Source: Bacilli bacterium
Lineage (GTDB): Bacteria; Bacillota_I; Bacilli_A; RF39; UBA660
Direction: 5' to 3'
Assembly: GCA_017511605.1 (NCBI GenBank)
Contig: JAFWJL010000002.1
Location: 62,001 to 126,000, forward strand
DNA: 64,000 bases
The notes below the pieces were generated by a model. It had not been told where the DNA came from. It did not search any database and worked only from the letters and a program-made list of their open reading frames with translations. Below, one piece after another: positions 49,502-57,303 of the stretch. How positions within the stretch are numbered: position 1 is the stretch's first letter; every line of letters begins with the position of its first letter. The position numbers and the translations under genes are program-made.

Positions 49502-49975
49502 TCACAAACCCATTCTTTTATTCTTTATTATACCTTTAATAAATATATATGTCCTGTATCCAAATACTAATAATACTGGAACTGATACAAACAATAGAAA
49601 AAAGAAACTATTTTTTAATCTATTTAGTATAAATCCAACTACTGGTACTTTTTTACTAGTCTTACCAATTAATTTAGAAGCAGGTATTTTATCCCCATTA
49701 CTAAATATATATGATTTACCTTTCTCTACTACTTTACTAGAAAATATTCTGTATTTTTCATTTCTTACAGAATAATAATATACAGTATCTCCCACTTTAA
49801 ATTTAGTACTTTTCTTAATAACAGATAACTGATCTTTATCAACATTTAATACATAATTACTTGTTTCACTAAAACCATATCTATTAGAAATAGACATATA
49901 TGAAACTATTAATATAACGTATATAATTATAATAATTTGTATAATATTCCATATTACTTTAAATGCCTTTTTCAT
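49502..49975 (-). CDS. second degenerate signal peptidase-like membrane protein
   Basis: 157 residues: N-terminal helix (about 10-30), a small beta domain (DQLSVIKKSTKFKVGDTVYYYSV, then SKVVEKGKSYIFSNGDKIPASKLIGKTSKKVPVVGF) and a C-terminal helix. The KVGDTVYYYS and KLIGKT elements match S26 positions, but neither the Ser-Met motif nor the His is present. It precedes the other signal-peptidase-like gene by 4 bases. A heterodimer of non-catalytic S26 subunits is one reading. First gene of its transcription unit; sits after a gap of about 100 bases. Confidence 0.65.
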   Translation of the reverse strand: MKKAFKVIWNIIQIIIIIYVILIVSYMSISNRYGFSETSNYVLNVDKDQLSVIKKSTKFKVGDTVYYYSVRNEKYRIFSSKVVEKGKSYIFSNGDKIPASKLIGKTSKKVPVVGFILNRLKNSFFFLLFVSVPVLLVFGYRTYIFIKGIIKNKRMGL

Positions 49976-50084
49976 TACATCACCTATTCTAAAAAAATTA
50001 TAACAAATAATAAAAAAATAGACAACAAAGATTGTTTCATATTAATATTTTATGATACAATTTTAAATATAAAGGAGATAAAAA

Positions 50085-50642
50085 ATGAAAGCAGAAGATA
50101 AAGCTAAACAATTTTTGAAAACATCCCTAAGATATTATGATAAAGAAATTGCAATACCTTCAAACCGAGTTTTCAGTATTACAGAATTATTAAATGAAAG
50201 AGATGCACACAATCATAAAACAGCTTTTATAATACAGTATGGTTTCCCACAATCAGGAGCAGTTTGCCTTTCTTTTATATTAGATACTTCAAGTGAAAAA
50301 CCTCATGCTACTATAACAGATTTTTCTATTTATACACAACCAGCTGATAAAAATTTAGTAGTAGCAAACTTTTCAACTAAAAATCAAAATAGTATACTTG
50401 ATGAGCTTAATATAGACAATAGTTTTGGATTAGATACTAAAACTGTAAAATTTTCGAGTTATGAAGAAATAGATAATAACCCTAATGCACTACATATGAT
50501 AGACATGGCTATAGATGACTTGAATAATGCCTTAGTATTAGGAGACTGTAGAGAATGCAGTTCCATTGGATCAGATCGTATTCCATATTGTAATACCGTG
50601 CCTTATCCAGAAAAAGAAGAAGAAAATAACCACAAAAAATAA
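50085..50642 (+). CDS. hypothetical soluble protein
   Basis: 185 residues, no signal or membrane helix, acidic/Lys-rich tail. Motif-like stretches TAFIIQYGFPQSGAVCLSFIL and ALVLGDCRECSSIG (two Cys) do not match any family I know. AAAGGAG precedes the ATG, and a terminator follows directly. Isolated plus-strand gene between the signal-peptidase-like pair and tRNA-Leu. Confidence 0.65.
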   Translation: MKAEDKAKQFLKTSLRYYDKEIAIPSNRVFSITELLNERDAHNHKTAFIIQYGFPQSGAVCLSFILDTSSEKPHATITDFSIYTQPADKNLVVANFSTKNQNSILDELNIDNSFGLDTKTVKFSSYEEIDNNPNALHMIDMAIDDLNNALVLGDCRECSSIGSDRIPYCNTVPYPEKEEENNHKK

Positions 50643-50666
50643 AAAGATGAGTAATCATCTTTTTTA
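50641..50666 (+). terminator. intrinsic terminator
   Basis: AAAAGATGA/TCATCTTTT hairpin with T-run after the 50.1 kb gene; its mirror could also act after the tRNA on the other strand. Confidence 0.78.
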
Positions 50667-50676
50667 TTTTAAATAA

Positions 50677-50763
50677 ATGGTGCTCCCATCCGGACTTGAA
50701 CCGGAACTCTATTGCTAGAAGCAGATTTTGAGTCTGCCGCGTCTACCAATTCCGCCATGGGAG
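50677..50763 (-). tRNA. tRNA-Leu (anticodon CAA), CCA encoded
   Basis: On the minus strand the acceptor stem GCTCCCA/TGGGAGC with discriminator A and genomic CCA is intact. The D-arm has GCGGAATTGGTAGACGC; the anticodon stem GCAGA/TCTGC holds the loop CTCAAAA, anticodon CAA, reading UUG. The long variable arm (TTCTAGCAATAGAG region) marks a class II tRNA. TTCCGGTTCAAGTCCGG is the T-arm. It sits 27 bases past the scpB stop. Confidence 0.97.
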
Positions 50764-50790
50764 CAGCTATAAAAGATTATAGCATAAATT

Positions 50791-51375
50791 TTATTCTTCT
50801 ACTACATCTTTTTCAGTATATTTAGAAGTATATAAATCATTACTTTCGTCAACATCATCCACTTCTTCTGATACAAACTCTGAAATATCAGGTAAATCTT
50901 CTGTAGAAGAAAGCCCAAAGTAATCTAAAAACTCATTTGTTGTTTCATATAAAATAGGACGTCCTGGCAAATCACTTCTACCACTTTCTTTAATAAATCC
51001 TTTAGCAACAAGCTTTCTTATTATATTAACAGATCCTACACCTCTAATTGCATCAACTTGAACTCTTGTAATTGGTTCATTATACGCAATAATCGCAAGT
51101 GTCTCAAGCGCTGCCTGACTTAAAGTATTAGTTTCTGGATTTTCTATTAATTTTTGATAATACTCTTTATGTTCAAACTTAGTAGTTAATTTAAATCTAT
51201 TTCCAAGAAAATCTATTCTTAAACCACGACTTTCATCTTCATAATCTTTTTTCAATTCCATAATTAAACTCTTAGAAGCTTCTTCATCTATTTCTAAAAC
51301 ATCTTCTATTTGTTCAAGAGTTAATCCTTCTTCACCAACTACGAATAATAACCCTTCTAATACAGCTTTATGCAT
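50791..51375 (-). CDS. scpB: segregation and condensation protein B
   Basis: Subunit of the SMC-ScpA-ScpB condensin complex, a dimer of winged helices that binds ScpA. 194 residues from the ATG at 51375 (GAGGTG upstream, 8-base overlap with scpA). MHKAVLEGLLFVVGEEGLTLEQI, TLSQAALETLAIIAYNEPITR and RGVGSVNIIRKLVAKGFI are the family hallmarks. The acidic C-terminal tail is common. Confidence 0.96.
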   Translation of the reverse strand: MHKAVLEGLLFVVGEEGLTLEQIEDVLEIDEEASKSLIMELKKDYEDESRGLRIDFLGNRFKLTTKFEHKEYYQKLIENPETNTLSQAALETLAIIAYNEPITRVQVDAIRGVGSVNIIRKLVAKGFIKESGRSDLPGRPILYETTNEFLDYFGLSSTEDLPDISEFVSEEVDDVDESNDLYTSKYTEKDVVEE

Positions 51376-52087
51376 CTTTATACACCTCACAAATTATATC
51401 ATCAAAATTCTCTTCTTGTATAATTCTTATTTCTCTATTCTTAGCCATTTCAAGTATAGCTAAAAATGTAGCTACAACATATTCTTTTGTCATAACAGGA
51501 AACAACTCAAAGAAACTCATTCTGCTTTTCTTCTTCAATAAATGCTTAATTTCACTTCTTCTTGATGATACACTTATTTCATTTATAGTTACCTTTGTCT
51601 TTAAAGGTTTATTGTCTAGTTTTCTTTGATAATATTTTTGAAAAGCACTAAGTAAATCATCTAATGTAACATCACTATGTATTTCATGAACTTCTTCCAT
51701 ATAATTATTTATATTTTCTGGAAGCTTAGTAAATATATCACGTCTTAATAATTCTTTTTCTTGTAATACTTTAGTAATATCTTTATATGCTTGATATTCT
51801 AATAATCTATTAACTAAATCAGTACGAGGATCAACTTCTTCTTCCTCATCCATCTTATTATTTGGAAGTAACATTTTAGATTTAATCTCAATTAACTCAG
51901 AAGCAAGTACTAAATACTCACTAGATACTTCTAAATTCATCTTCTCTTGAGCATTTAAAAAATCAACATATTGTTTAGTAATTGATTCAATCTCTATATT
52001 CATAATATCCATCTTAGATTCTTTTATTAAATGTAATAATAAATCTAATGGACCTTCAAAGTCATTAATTCTAAATTCCATTTCCAT
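51368..52087 (-). CDS. scpA: segregation and condensation protein A
   Basis: Kleisin subunit that bridges the SMC heads in bacterial condensin. 239 residues: INDFEGPLDLLLHLIKESKMDI at the N-terminus, YLVLASELIEIKSKMLLP in the middle, and a C-terminal winged helix (FFELFPVMTKEYVVATFLAILEMAKN). GGAAG lies 8 bases before the ATG. First gene of the scpA-scpB pair. Confidence 0.96.
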   Translation of the reverse strand: MEMEFRINDFEGPLDLLLHLIKESKMDIMNIEIESITKQYVDFLNAQEKMNLEVSSEYLVLASELIEIKSKMLLPNNKMDEEEEVDPRTDLVNRLLEYQAYKDITKVLQEKELLRRDIFTKLPENINNYMEEVHEIHSDVTLDDLLSAFQKYYQRKLDNKPLKTKVTINEISVSSRRSEIKHLLKKKSRMSFFELFPVMTKEYVVATFLAILEMAKNREIRIIQEENFDDIICEVYKDA

Positions 52088-52176
52088 CTTATCACTTCCG
52101 AACTATTAAGATTATATCATAAAACATTAAAATAATAAAACAACTATTTTATGTTATAATTGACTTAGGTGAAATT

Positions 52177-52479
52177 ATGAAAAGATTTAATGAGTTAGAT
52201 GAAGGATTCATCTGTGAAAATTGTGGAAAAGAAGTTTCCCCACTAGGATATACTTCTAGAGACCATTGTCCCTATTGTTTATATTCAAAACATGTAGATA
52301 TTAATCCTGGTGATAGAGAAAATACATGTTTAGGTTTATTAAAACCAATAGAAATAGAAAAATTTAAAGATACATACAAAATAGTCTATAAGTGTACAAA
52401 ATGTAATCAATTACATAAAAACATCATTGCTAAAGATGATGACATGAATGAAATTATAAAAATATCTAATATAAATTAA
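52177..52479 (+). CDS. RNHCP-domain zinc-binding protein
   Basis: 100 residues, essentially one RNHCP domain: FICENCGKEVSPLGY, RDHCPYCLYSKHVDINPGDR, and VYKCTKCNQLHKN. The signature Arg-Asn-His-Cys-Pro reads RDHCP here. Seven Cys and several His suggest a zinc site. Function unknown; possibly RNA binding. Promoter TATAAT (52155-52160) and AGGTG right before the ATG. Divergent from scpA. Confidence 0.87.
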   Translation: MKRFNELDEGFICENCGKEVSPLGYTSRDHCPYCLYSKHVDINPGDRENTCLGLLKPIEIEKFKDTYKIVYKCTKCNQLHKNIIAKDDDMNEIIKISNIN

Positions 52480-52510
52480 AAAACTTTCCAATCGGAAAGT
52501 TTTATTTTTT
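52478..52510. terminator. bidirectional intrinsic terminator
   Basis: AAAACTTTCC/GGAAAGTTTT hairpin with T-runs on both strands between the convergent RNHCP and sortase genes. Confidence 0.85.
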
Positions 52511-53428
52511 TATTAATTTAGCATGTACTACATTTCTATTTTGATTATCACTAGTACATGTTGATAAAGTAATTATCTTATCATTCTTCCATAAATCTAC
52601 TTTAAAATCATATATACTTCTAGATTTTAATGTATTTAAGAAAGTAAGATATCCTTCTTTATCTCCAAAATTATTTTGTAGATAGTATACTTCAGGATCT
52701 ATTGTATAAACAGAGAATACCTCATATACAAATTTACCTTTTTCAGATAAAACAACTATATAGTGATTAGAATTCTTTACCCATTCTTCTGTAAATAAAT
52801 TATCTAAACTACCAAAAGCAGTTTTATTAGCTAAATTATGACCATAGAAAATAGTATTATCATCTGATAAGTCGATAGCATTACGATAATCCATGAAAGT
52901 CCATCCACTAAATTTTAAATTTCTATTAATATCGTGATTTAGATAAAAACTATTATCATTTCCCTTAACAATAGGATAATTAATATTAGTTCCATCTACA
53001 GTTAACCATGAAACTATAGATTCATTAGTTTTTCTTAATTTCTTTATAGATATAGAATTTATATCTAACTTAGCATATCTTTTATATAAATTTAATTCTG
53101 TTTCATCTAATTCAGCAACTTCAGTCTCTACTAATTTATTATTCATTGTATTTGAAGAAACATGAGTAAGACTATTATTACCTGAATAAAAACGAATATA
53201 TACATTAACTCCTAATAAAAAAACTACTACTATAAACAAGAATGCCGCAGCATCATCTTGTTTTCTATGAAAGTATTCTTTTAGATTTTTAAATGCTGAT
53301 AGAGGAAATATTTTGTGAAGTAGACTTGCAAATAAAGAAAGATAAAAGAAGAATCCTTTTGAAAAGATAACAAATATTTTATATAAGAACTCTTCTATAG
53401 CATTTATAACTCTAACTATCGTTTTCAT
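52502..53428 (-). CDS. srtB: class B sortase
   Basis: Transpeptidase that links sorted surface proteins to peptidoglycan. 308 residues: a membrane helix (about 62-79), then the sortase domain with catalytic His197 (FYGHNLANKTAFGSL), Cys291 (TLSTC) and Arg298. NYPIVKGNDNSFYLNHD is a class B signature. The N-terminal 50 residues add another hydrophobic region (about 20-42), so two-pass topology is possible. No clear sortase substrate with an LPxTG/NPxTN motif is in the window. It is coupled to a 45-residue gene by one base. Confidence 0.93.
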   Translation of the reverse strand: MKTIVRVINAIEEFLYKIFVIFSKGFFFYLSLFASLLHKIFPLSAFKNLKEYFHRKQDDAAAFLFIVVVFLLGVNVYIRFYSGNNSLTHVSSNTMNNKLVETEVAELDETELNLYKRYAKLDINSISIKKLRKTNESIVSWLTVDGTNINYPIVKGNDNSFYLNHDINRNLKFSGWTFMDYRNAIDLSDDNTIFYGHNLANKTAFGSLDNLFTEEWVKNSNHYIVVLSEKGKFVYEVFSVYTIDPEVYYLQNNFGDKEGYLTFLNTLKSRSIYDFKVDLWKNDKIITLSTCTSDNQNRNVVHAKLIKK

Positions 53429-53565
53429 TATATTATTTCCTCATCAAAAATAATACTTTCTTTATGTCTCTTTACGTTACGTTTATGTTCTACAACTAAT
53501 ACAATATTTCCAGTAACAAAAGACATAGCTAGTATAATAGCAAATATAATATACACTGTATACAT
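53428..53565 (-). CDS. small membrane protein coupled to sortase
   Basis: 45 residues: MYTVYIIFAIILAMSFVTGN forms a membrane helix, VVEHKRNVKRHKES a basic patch, IIFDEEII an acidic end. GAGGTG lies 5 bases before the ATG. The stop TAA overlaps the sortase ATG by one base (TAATG). That coupling argues for a true gene. A function as an accessory of the sortase is possible. The gap from 53566 to 53652 contains no other gene. Confidence 0.75.
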   Translation of the reverse strand: MYTVYIIFAIILAMSFVTGNIVLVVEHKRNVKRHKESIIFDEEII

Positions 53566-53652
53566 AAACTCACCTCTTATCTAACCCAATTATACATCAC
53601 AAAAGTAAATCTGTGTAAATAATTATGTAAATATTTTGTTAATTTACGTAAA

Positions 53653-54003
53653 TTAGTCTCTAGGTTTACATATAAGAGTAAAGAAAAAAGATATTACTAT
53701 TACCGCAGCTATACCGGTTGCCGTTAAATCAAACATTCCCATAAATAAACCAATAACTCCATGTTCAGATGTATGGGAAATAGCCCCATGTACTAACGAA
53801 TGTCCAAAAGAAGTAATAGGAAGTTGAGCTCCTCCTCCTACTACTTTTATTATCATATCGTATATATGAAAAATATCTAAAAAAGCACCTATTATCACAA
53901 ACATAGAAGTAATATGTCCAGGAGTTAATTTTGTATTATCCAAAATTATTTGTCCAATTAAACAAATCACTCCACAAAACAAAAATGAATATATAAGTTT
54001 CAT
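53653..54003 (-). CDS. spoVAE: stage V sporulation protein AE
   Basis: 116 residues with four hydrophobic segments. LTPGHITSMFVIIGAFLDI and GGGAQLPITSFGHSLVHGA are typical of SpoVAE(b). SpoVA proteins form the channel for dipicolinic acid in spores. Start shares one base with the spoVAD stop. Confidence 0.93.
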   Translation of the reverse strand: MKLIYSFLFCGVICLIGQIILDNTKLTPGHITSMFVIIGAFLDIFHIYDMIIKVVGGGAQLPITSFGHSLVHGAISHTSEHGVIGLFMGMFDLTATGIAAVIVISFFFTLICKPRD

Positions 54004-54989
54004 TAAACCACCTCCAAACTAATCGCATGACAAATAGAATTAATATTTTCTTTTTGATATAGAAGAAGTGGTGAAAATAAAGCTCCTGTAGCTAAAAACA
54101 AAACTCTCTTAAATTTCTTTTTTTTCATCATTTCATAAATATATGAATAAACTACTAAAGCACTACATACAGGTCCACTACCTCCTGCATGTACTTCTTT
54201 TTGTTTTTCTAAATCATAAAGCATAACCCCGCAATCATTATAATTAGAAAGATCTATATTATGCTCACAACACATATAATCTTTTACTATTTCTAAACCA
54301 TATTTACCTAAATCACCTGTAAGAATTAAATCATAATAATTAGGGTTTCTCCCAGTATCCTCAAAGTGTCTAAGCAAAGTATCTATGGCACTAGGCGCCA
54401 TTACACGCCCCATATCATTAGGATCATTTTGACTATAATCTATTATTCTGCCTAAAGTAGCACAATCTATTTTTATCTTACTTTTTTCATTACTAAGTAA
54501 ACAACTAGCTGCACCTGTCGCTGTAAAAGTAGAACTATTAGGTCTAGGTGCACCATATTCCGTAGGATACCTAAATTGTTTTTCACTTGTCATATTATGT
54601 GATGATACCAAAGAAATACCATTCTTAATAAAACCAGCTTCTATAAAATTAGAAATAATAATCATCCCTAAAACACTACTACTACAAGCCCCATATACAC
54701 CTATAAAATTTCCTACTCCTAAAGCTCCATAAGTAGAAGCAGTTATTTGATTTAGTAAATCTCCTCCTACTACTAAATCTATATTCTCTTTAGATATATT
54801 ACTTTTCTTCAACACTGTATTTAATGAATCCTTAACTAATTTTATTTCACCCTTCTCAAAAGATTTTTCACCAATATATAAATCTTTATAGCTTTTATCA
54901 AAATATTTTCCAATTGGTCCCTTTTTCTCATATGGACCAGTTATACAAGATGTTTCTTTAAGATAAACATTATTATAATAAAAAGTCAT
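54003..54989 (-). CDS. spoVAD: stage V sporulation protein AD
   Basis: 328 residues, thiolase-like fold that binds dipicolinic acid at the spore inner membrane. Motifs: GPYEKKGPIGKYFD, VVGGDLLNQITAS, VYGACSSS, EYGAPRPNSSTFTATGAA, DLILTGDLGKYGLEI, HAGGSGPVCSALV. Middle gene of spoVAC-AD-AE with one-base overlaps at both ends. Confidence 0.95.
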   Translation of the reverse strand: MTFYYNNVYLKETSCITGPYEKKGPIGKYFDKSYKDLYIGEKSFEKGEIKLVKDSLNTVLKKSNISKENIDLVVGGDLLNQITASTYGALGVGNFIGVYGACSSSVLGMIIISNFIEAGFIKNGISLVSSHNMTSEKQFRYPTEYGAPRPNSSTFTATGAASCLLSNEKSKIKIDCATLGRIIDYSQNDPNDMGRVMAPSAIDTLLRHFEDTGRNPNYYDLILTGDLGKYGLEIVKDYMCCEHNIDLSNYNDCGVMLYDLEKQKEVHAGGSGPVCSALVVYSYIYEMMKKKKFKRVLFLATGALFSPLLLYQKENINSICHAISLEVV

Positions 54990-55429
54990 TATATTCCCCC
55001 AATCAAATATCTAATGAGTCCAAACACAAAAGCACTTACTATCCCATAGACAATAACACTACCTGCTAGTTTAAACATATTAGAACCAATCCCATATATA
55101 GGTCCCTCATTCTTAGAATCCAAAGTACTACTCATAATAGAATGTGCAAAACCAGTAATAGGTATTATTAATCCACACTTAAATTTAGTAACCAATTTAT
55201 CAAAAAAGCCTAAAGAGGTACATAAACAAGCAACAAATATAAATATCACAATCATATATATAGAACTAATTTGTCTACTCATCTTAAACCAATTCATTAA
55301 ACACTCTATTATTAATTCAGCTAACATTCCCATAAATCCACCACAAAGAAAAGAAATAATCGCATTCCCTAACCTGTTTTCTTTAGGTTTATGAAAATCA
55401 GCTATTTTATCATACTTAGTATTTTTCAT
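54989..55429 (-). CDS. spoVAC: stage V sporulation protein AC
   Basis: 146 residues from the ATG at 55429, with AGGTGA upstream; an earlier ATG at 55456 lies in the sigma-gene terminator. Multiple helices with the LCGGFMGMLAELI and PITGFAHSIMSSTLDSKNEGPIYGIGSNMFKLAG signature. SpoVAC is a mechanosensitive-type channel subunit in dipicolinate uptake and release. A terminator separates it from the sigma gene, so the spoVA operon must have its own promoter or depend on read-through. Confidence 0.94.
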   Translation of the reverse strand: MKNTKYDKIADFHKPKENRLGNAIISFLCGGFMGMLAELIIECLMNWFKMSRQISSIYMIVIFIFVACLCTSLGFFDKLVTKFKCGLIIPITGFAHSIMSSTLDSKNEGPIYGIGSNMFKLAGSVIVYGIVSAFVFGLIRYLIGGI

Positions 55430-55454
55430 ATAATCACCTATAATTATTTTTTCC

Positions 55455-55483
55455 AAAAAAAAGAAAACTATAACCTAGTTTTC
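55455..55483 (-). terminator. intrinsic terminator between sigma gene and spoVAC
   Basis: GAAAACTA/TAGTTTTC hairpin followed by eight T on the minus strand. Confidence 0.8.
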
Positions 55484-56076
55484 AATTTATTAAGTATTTT
55501 AGCCTCATTCCTAGATACCTGTACTTGACTAATTCCAAGAACATCACTAGTTTCACTTTGAGTTAATTCTTCAAAGTATCTTGCATATATTAATTGTTTC
55601 TCCTTTTCAGGTAACTTTTCTAATTCATTCTTTAAGTCAAGAACTTCTGCACTAGTATTATCATAACTCATAGGATCCAAATAACTATCTTCTAAAGAAG
55701 CTACTTCATCTGTGGAAATCAATGCTTCATCAACTAAATTTTCATCTACCTCTAAGTATAAAGATATTTCTAAATTAGTAGCCTCTCGTCCTAATCTTTG
55801 AGAAATTTCTTCTTTAGCCTTTAATACTTTTTTCTTTAATTCAACTAAATTTCTACTTACCTTTATACAACTATTTTCTCTTATATATTTATTGACCTCT
55901 CCTACAATATAGTAATAAGCAAAAGAAGAAAACTTAGTATTATAATCATTTTTATAATGTTTTAAGGCATCTATTAATCCTATCATAGCCACTTGATATA
56001 AGTCTTCTTTATCATATCTTTTATACCTATTTATAATACTATATATTAACCCATCATATTCTAAGAGCTCGTCCAT
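55468..56076 (-). CDS. sporulation sigma factor of the SigF/SigG type
   Basis: 202 residues from the ATG at 56076 after AAAGGAGG. Sigma-70 regions 2 (LYQVAMIGLIDALKHY, FSSFAYYYIVGEVNKYIREN), 3 (LVELKKKVLKAKEEISQRLGREATN) and 4 (ELTQSETSDVLGISQVQVSRNEAKIL) are present; region 1.1 is missing as in SigB/F/G. In B. subtilis sigF lies next to the spoVA operon, as here, so SigF is the first guess; SigG cannot be excluded. The anti-sigma genes spoIIAA and spoIIAB are not adjacent. Two TGTCGAA sequences upstream fit Spo0A boxes. Confidence 0.85.
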   Translation of the reverse strand: MDELLEYDGLIYSIINRYKRYDKEDLYQVAMIGLIDALKHYKNDYNTKFSSFAYYYIVGEVNKYIRENSCIKVSRNLVELKKKVLKAKEEISQRLGREATNLEISLYLEVDENLVDEALISTDEVASLEDSYLDPMSYDNTSAEVLDLKNELEKLPEKEKQLIYARYFEELTQSETSDVLGISQVQVSRNEAKILNKLKTRL

Positions 56077-56127
56077 TATCCTCCTTTCACTAACAATATA
56101 AATCAAGGAAGAAAATGTTTCTATATA

Positions 56128-56160
56128 TTCGACAAAACAAGATAAAAAAAGAATTCGACA
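56128..56160 (-). promoter_or_regulatory. two candidate Spo0A boxes upstream of the sigma gene
   Basis: TTTGTCGAA (minus strand, 56128-56136) and TGTCGAA (56154-56160) match the 0A-box core TGTCGAA, 26 bases apart. The second is also part of the CPBP terminator stem. A TGTCGAA is expected about every 20 kb by chance here, so the evidence is the pair and the position. Confidence 0.4.
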
Positions 56161-56174
56161 TATATGTAGAATCC
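56144..56174 (-). terminator. intrinsic terminator of the CPBP protease gene
   Basis: GGATTC..ACAT/ATGT..GAATTC hairpin (one mismatch) followed by seven T on the minus strand. Confidence 0.7.
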
Positions 56175-56198
56175 TTTTCTAGATAAAATTTATTTGTA

Positions 56199-56894
56199 TT
56201 ATAAAACTCCTAAAATAAAAATAATTGTAGAAAACAAATTGCAAATGCAATGAAATCCAATAGATATTCTTATGTCTTTATATTTATATGCTAATAATGA
56301 TGGTAATATAAACACTGCTATCCTAAACAAATTATCAAATGGTAACCAAAAATGATATAGCGAGAAAACAACTGTTACAAATATTGGAGCTAAATATCCA
56401 TAACGCTCTAGTTTATTTGTTAACACTCCCCTAAAAAAGAATTCTTCTATAACTGGATAAACTATAACATTAAGCAAAAAGTAAAATAAACAAGTAATTA
56501 TTACCATTACATTTGAATAATTTATTAAATTACTAGAATCCCAACTAAAGTAAGCAGGAATTATTTTATTTAATTTATCTATTTGATTAGAAAATAAACT
56601 ATGTTCTAATGGAGTTACTATAACCATCATTAATCCAGCAAAGCTAAATAATAGTCCTACAATTAGAACTAGCTGCCACCATTTTAAATCACTTTTATTA
56701 AATAACTTCTTATCATTTTTACGAATAACATATATTTCAAAAGGAAATAATACTCCACCAACACATATTAGAAACAATAATAAAGATGGAATACTATTTT
56801 GCATTTTTCCTAAGAATGCATATAATAGCATTGCTATAAAAGATGGTACAAAAGCCAATAATGCCACTTTTAAAAATATACTTTTTTCTTTCAT
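56199..56894 (-). CDS. CPBP-family intramembrane metalloprotease
   Basis: 231 residues, about seven helices. Catalytic motif YPVIEEFFFRGVL (EExxxR), FSLYHFWLP (second motif His) and HCICNLFS (third) are visible. Members are Rce1-like proteases, sometimes linked to bacteriocin immunity or signalling. Single gene between the spore sigma factor and tiny peptide locus 3. Confidence 0.88.
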   Translation of the reverse strand: MKEKSIFLKVALLAFVPSFIAMLLYAFLGKMQNSIPSLLLFLICVGGVLFPFEIYVIRKNDKKLFNKSDLKWWQLVLIVGLLFSFAGLMMVIVTPLEHSLFSNQIDKLNKIIPAYFSWDSSNLINYSNVMVIITCLFYFLLNVIVYPVIEEFFFRGVLTNKLERYGYLAPIFVTVVFSLYHFWLPFDNLFRIAVFILPSLLAYKYKDIRISIGFHCICNLFSTIIFILGVL

Positions 56895-57002
56895 ATTAAA
56901 CCTCTTTCACCAATTATTCATCTAATTCAATTATAACATACACTATATCATCATAATAGTATTAAAAACTCGAAACTATACGTAAAATTCTTGTTTGTTC
57001 GA

Positions 57003-57031
57003 TTGTATTTTATTAGTATACATGTTAGTAT
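57003..57031 (+). promoter_or_regulatory. promoter of tiny membrane peptide locus 3
   Basis: TTGTAT, 17 bases, TAGTAT, start near 57038-57042. The first transcribed bases GGGAATAC (57042-57049) are complementary to GTATTCCC at 57250-57257. Apart from this promoter, 56895-57040 holds only a possible CPBP promoter. Confidence 0.6.
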
Positions 57032-57090
57032 AGTGTGTTAAGGGAATACAAAGTTGTTGGGTGCTTGCCTCCGGAAAGGAGGTGGTGTTA

Positions 57091-57168
57091 ATGGCAAAGA
57101 AAGATTTTTTAATCTCATCTTTAATCATTATCATCTTCTTACTTATCCTATTACTTATGAAATGGTAA
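57091..57168 (+). CDS. tiny hydrophobic peptide, candidate type I toxin, locus 3
   Basis: 25 residues: MAKKD, then FLISSLIIIIFLLILLL and MKW. GGAAAGGAGGTGG precedes the ATG, and CCTCC (57069-57073) can pair with GGAGG (57078-57082) to hide it. The leader TTGGGTGCTT (57057-57066) pairs with AAGCACTCAA (57185-57194) beyond the stop, with one G-U. Over the first 40 coding bases it differs from locus 1 at only a few positions, so these two are close copies. It is located between CPBP protease and dut. No other protein-coding frame on the plus strand is present. Confidence 0.75.
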   Translation: MAKKDFLISSLIIIIFLLILLLMKW

Positions 57169-57174
57169 TGATAA

Positions 57175-57267
57175 TAAAAAGAAAAAGCACTCAAGCATAG
57201 CTTAAGTGCATAACCCAATTGAGGTGAGTACTCAACTTGCAATAACTGAGTATTCCCTTTTTCTTAT
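57175..57267 (-). ncRNA. candidate antisense RNA (antitoxin), locus 3
   Basis: Predicted minus-strand RNA of about 90 nt starting near 57267, containing GGGAATACTCAG and a GAGTACTCA/TGAGTATTC hairpin region, ending in a strong terminator GCACTTAAGC/GCTTGAGTGC (57187-57209) followed by five T. It covers the 3' untranslated region of the peptide mRNA. The GAGTACTCA hairpin followed by CCCTTTTT can also end the sense RNA near 57262. Confidence 0.68.
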
Positions 57268-57273
57268 GTATTA

Positions 57274-57302
57274 ATATTAACACATTTTTATATTTTATGC
57301 AA
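57274..57302 (-). promoter_or_regulatory. promoter of antisense RNA, locus 3
   Basis: Minus strand TTGCAT, 17 bases, TAATAT, immediately past the dut stop. Confidence 0.65.
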
Positions 57303-57303
57303 A

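Noticed and set aside
56976..57242. Minus-strand open frame of 88 codons over tiny-peptide locus 3
   Set aside because: It runs antisense through the leader, peptide frame and terminator hairpins, has no ribosome binding site, and its composition reflects the opposite strand.
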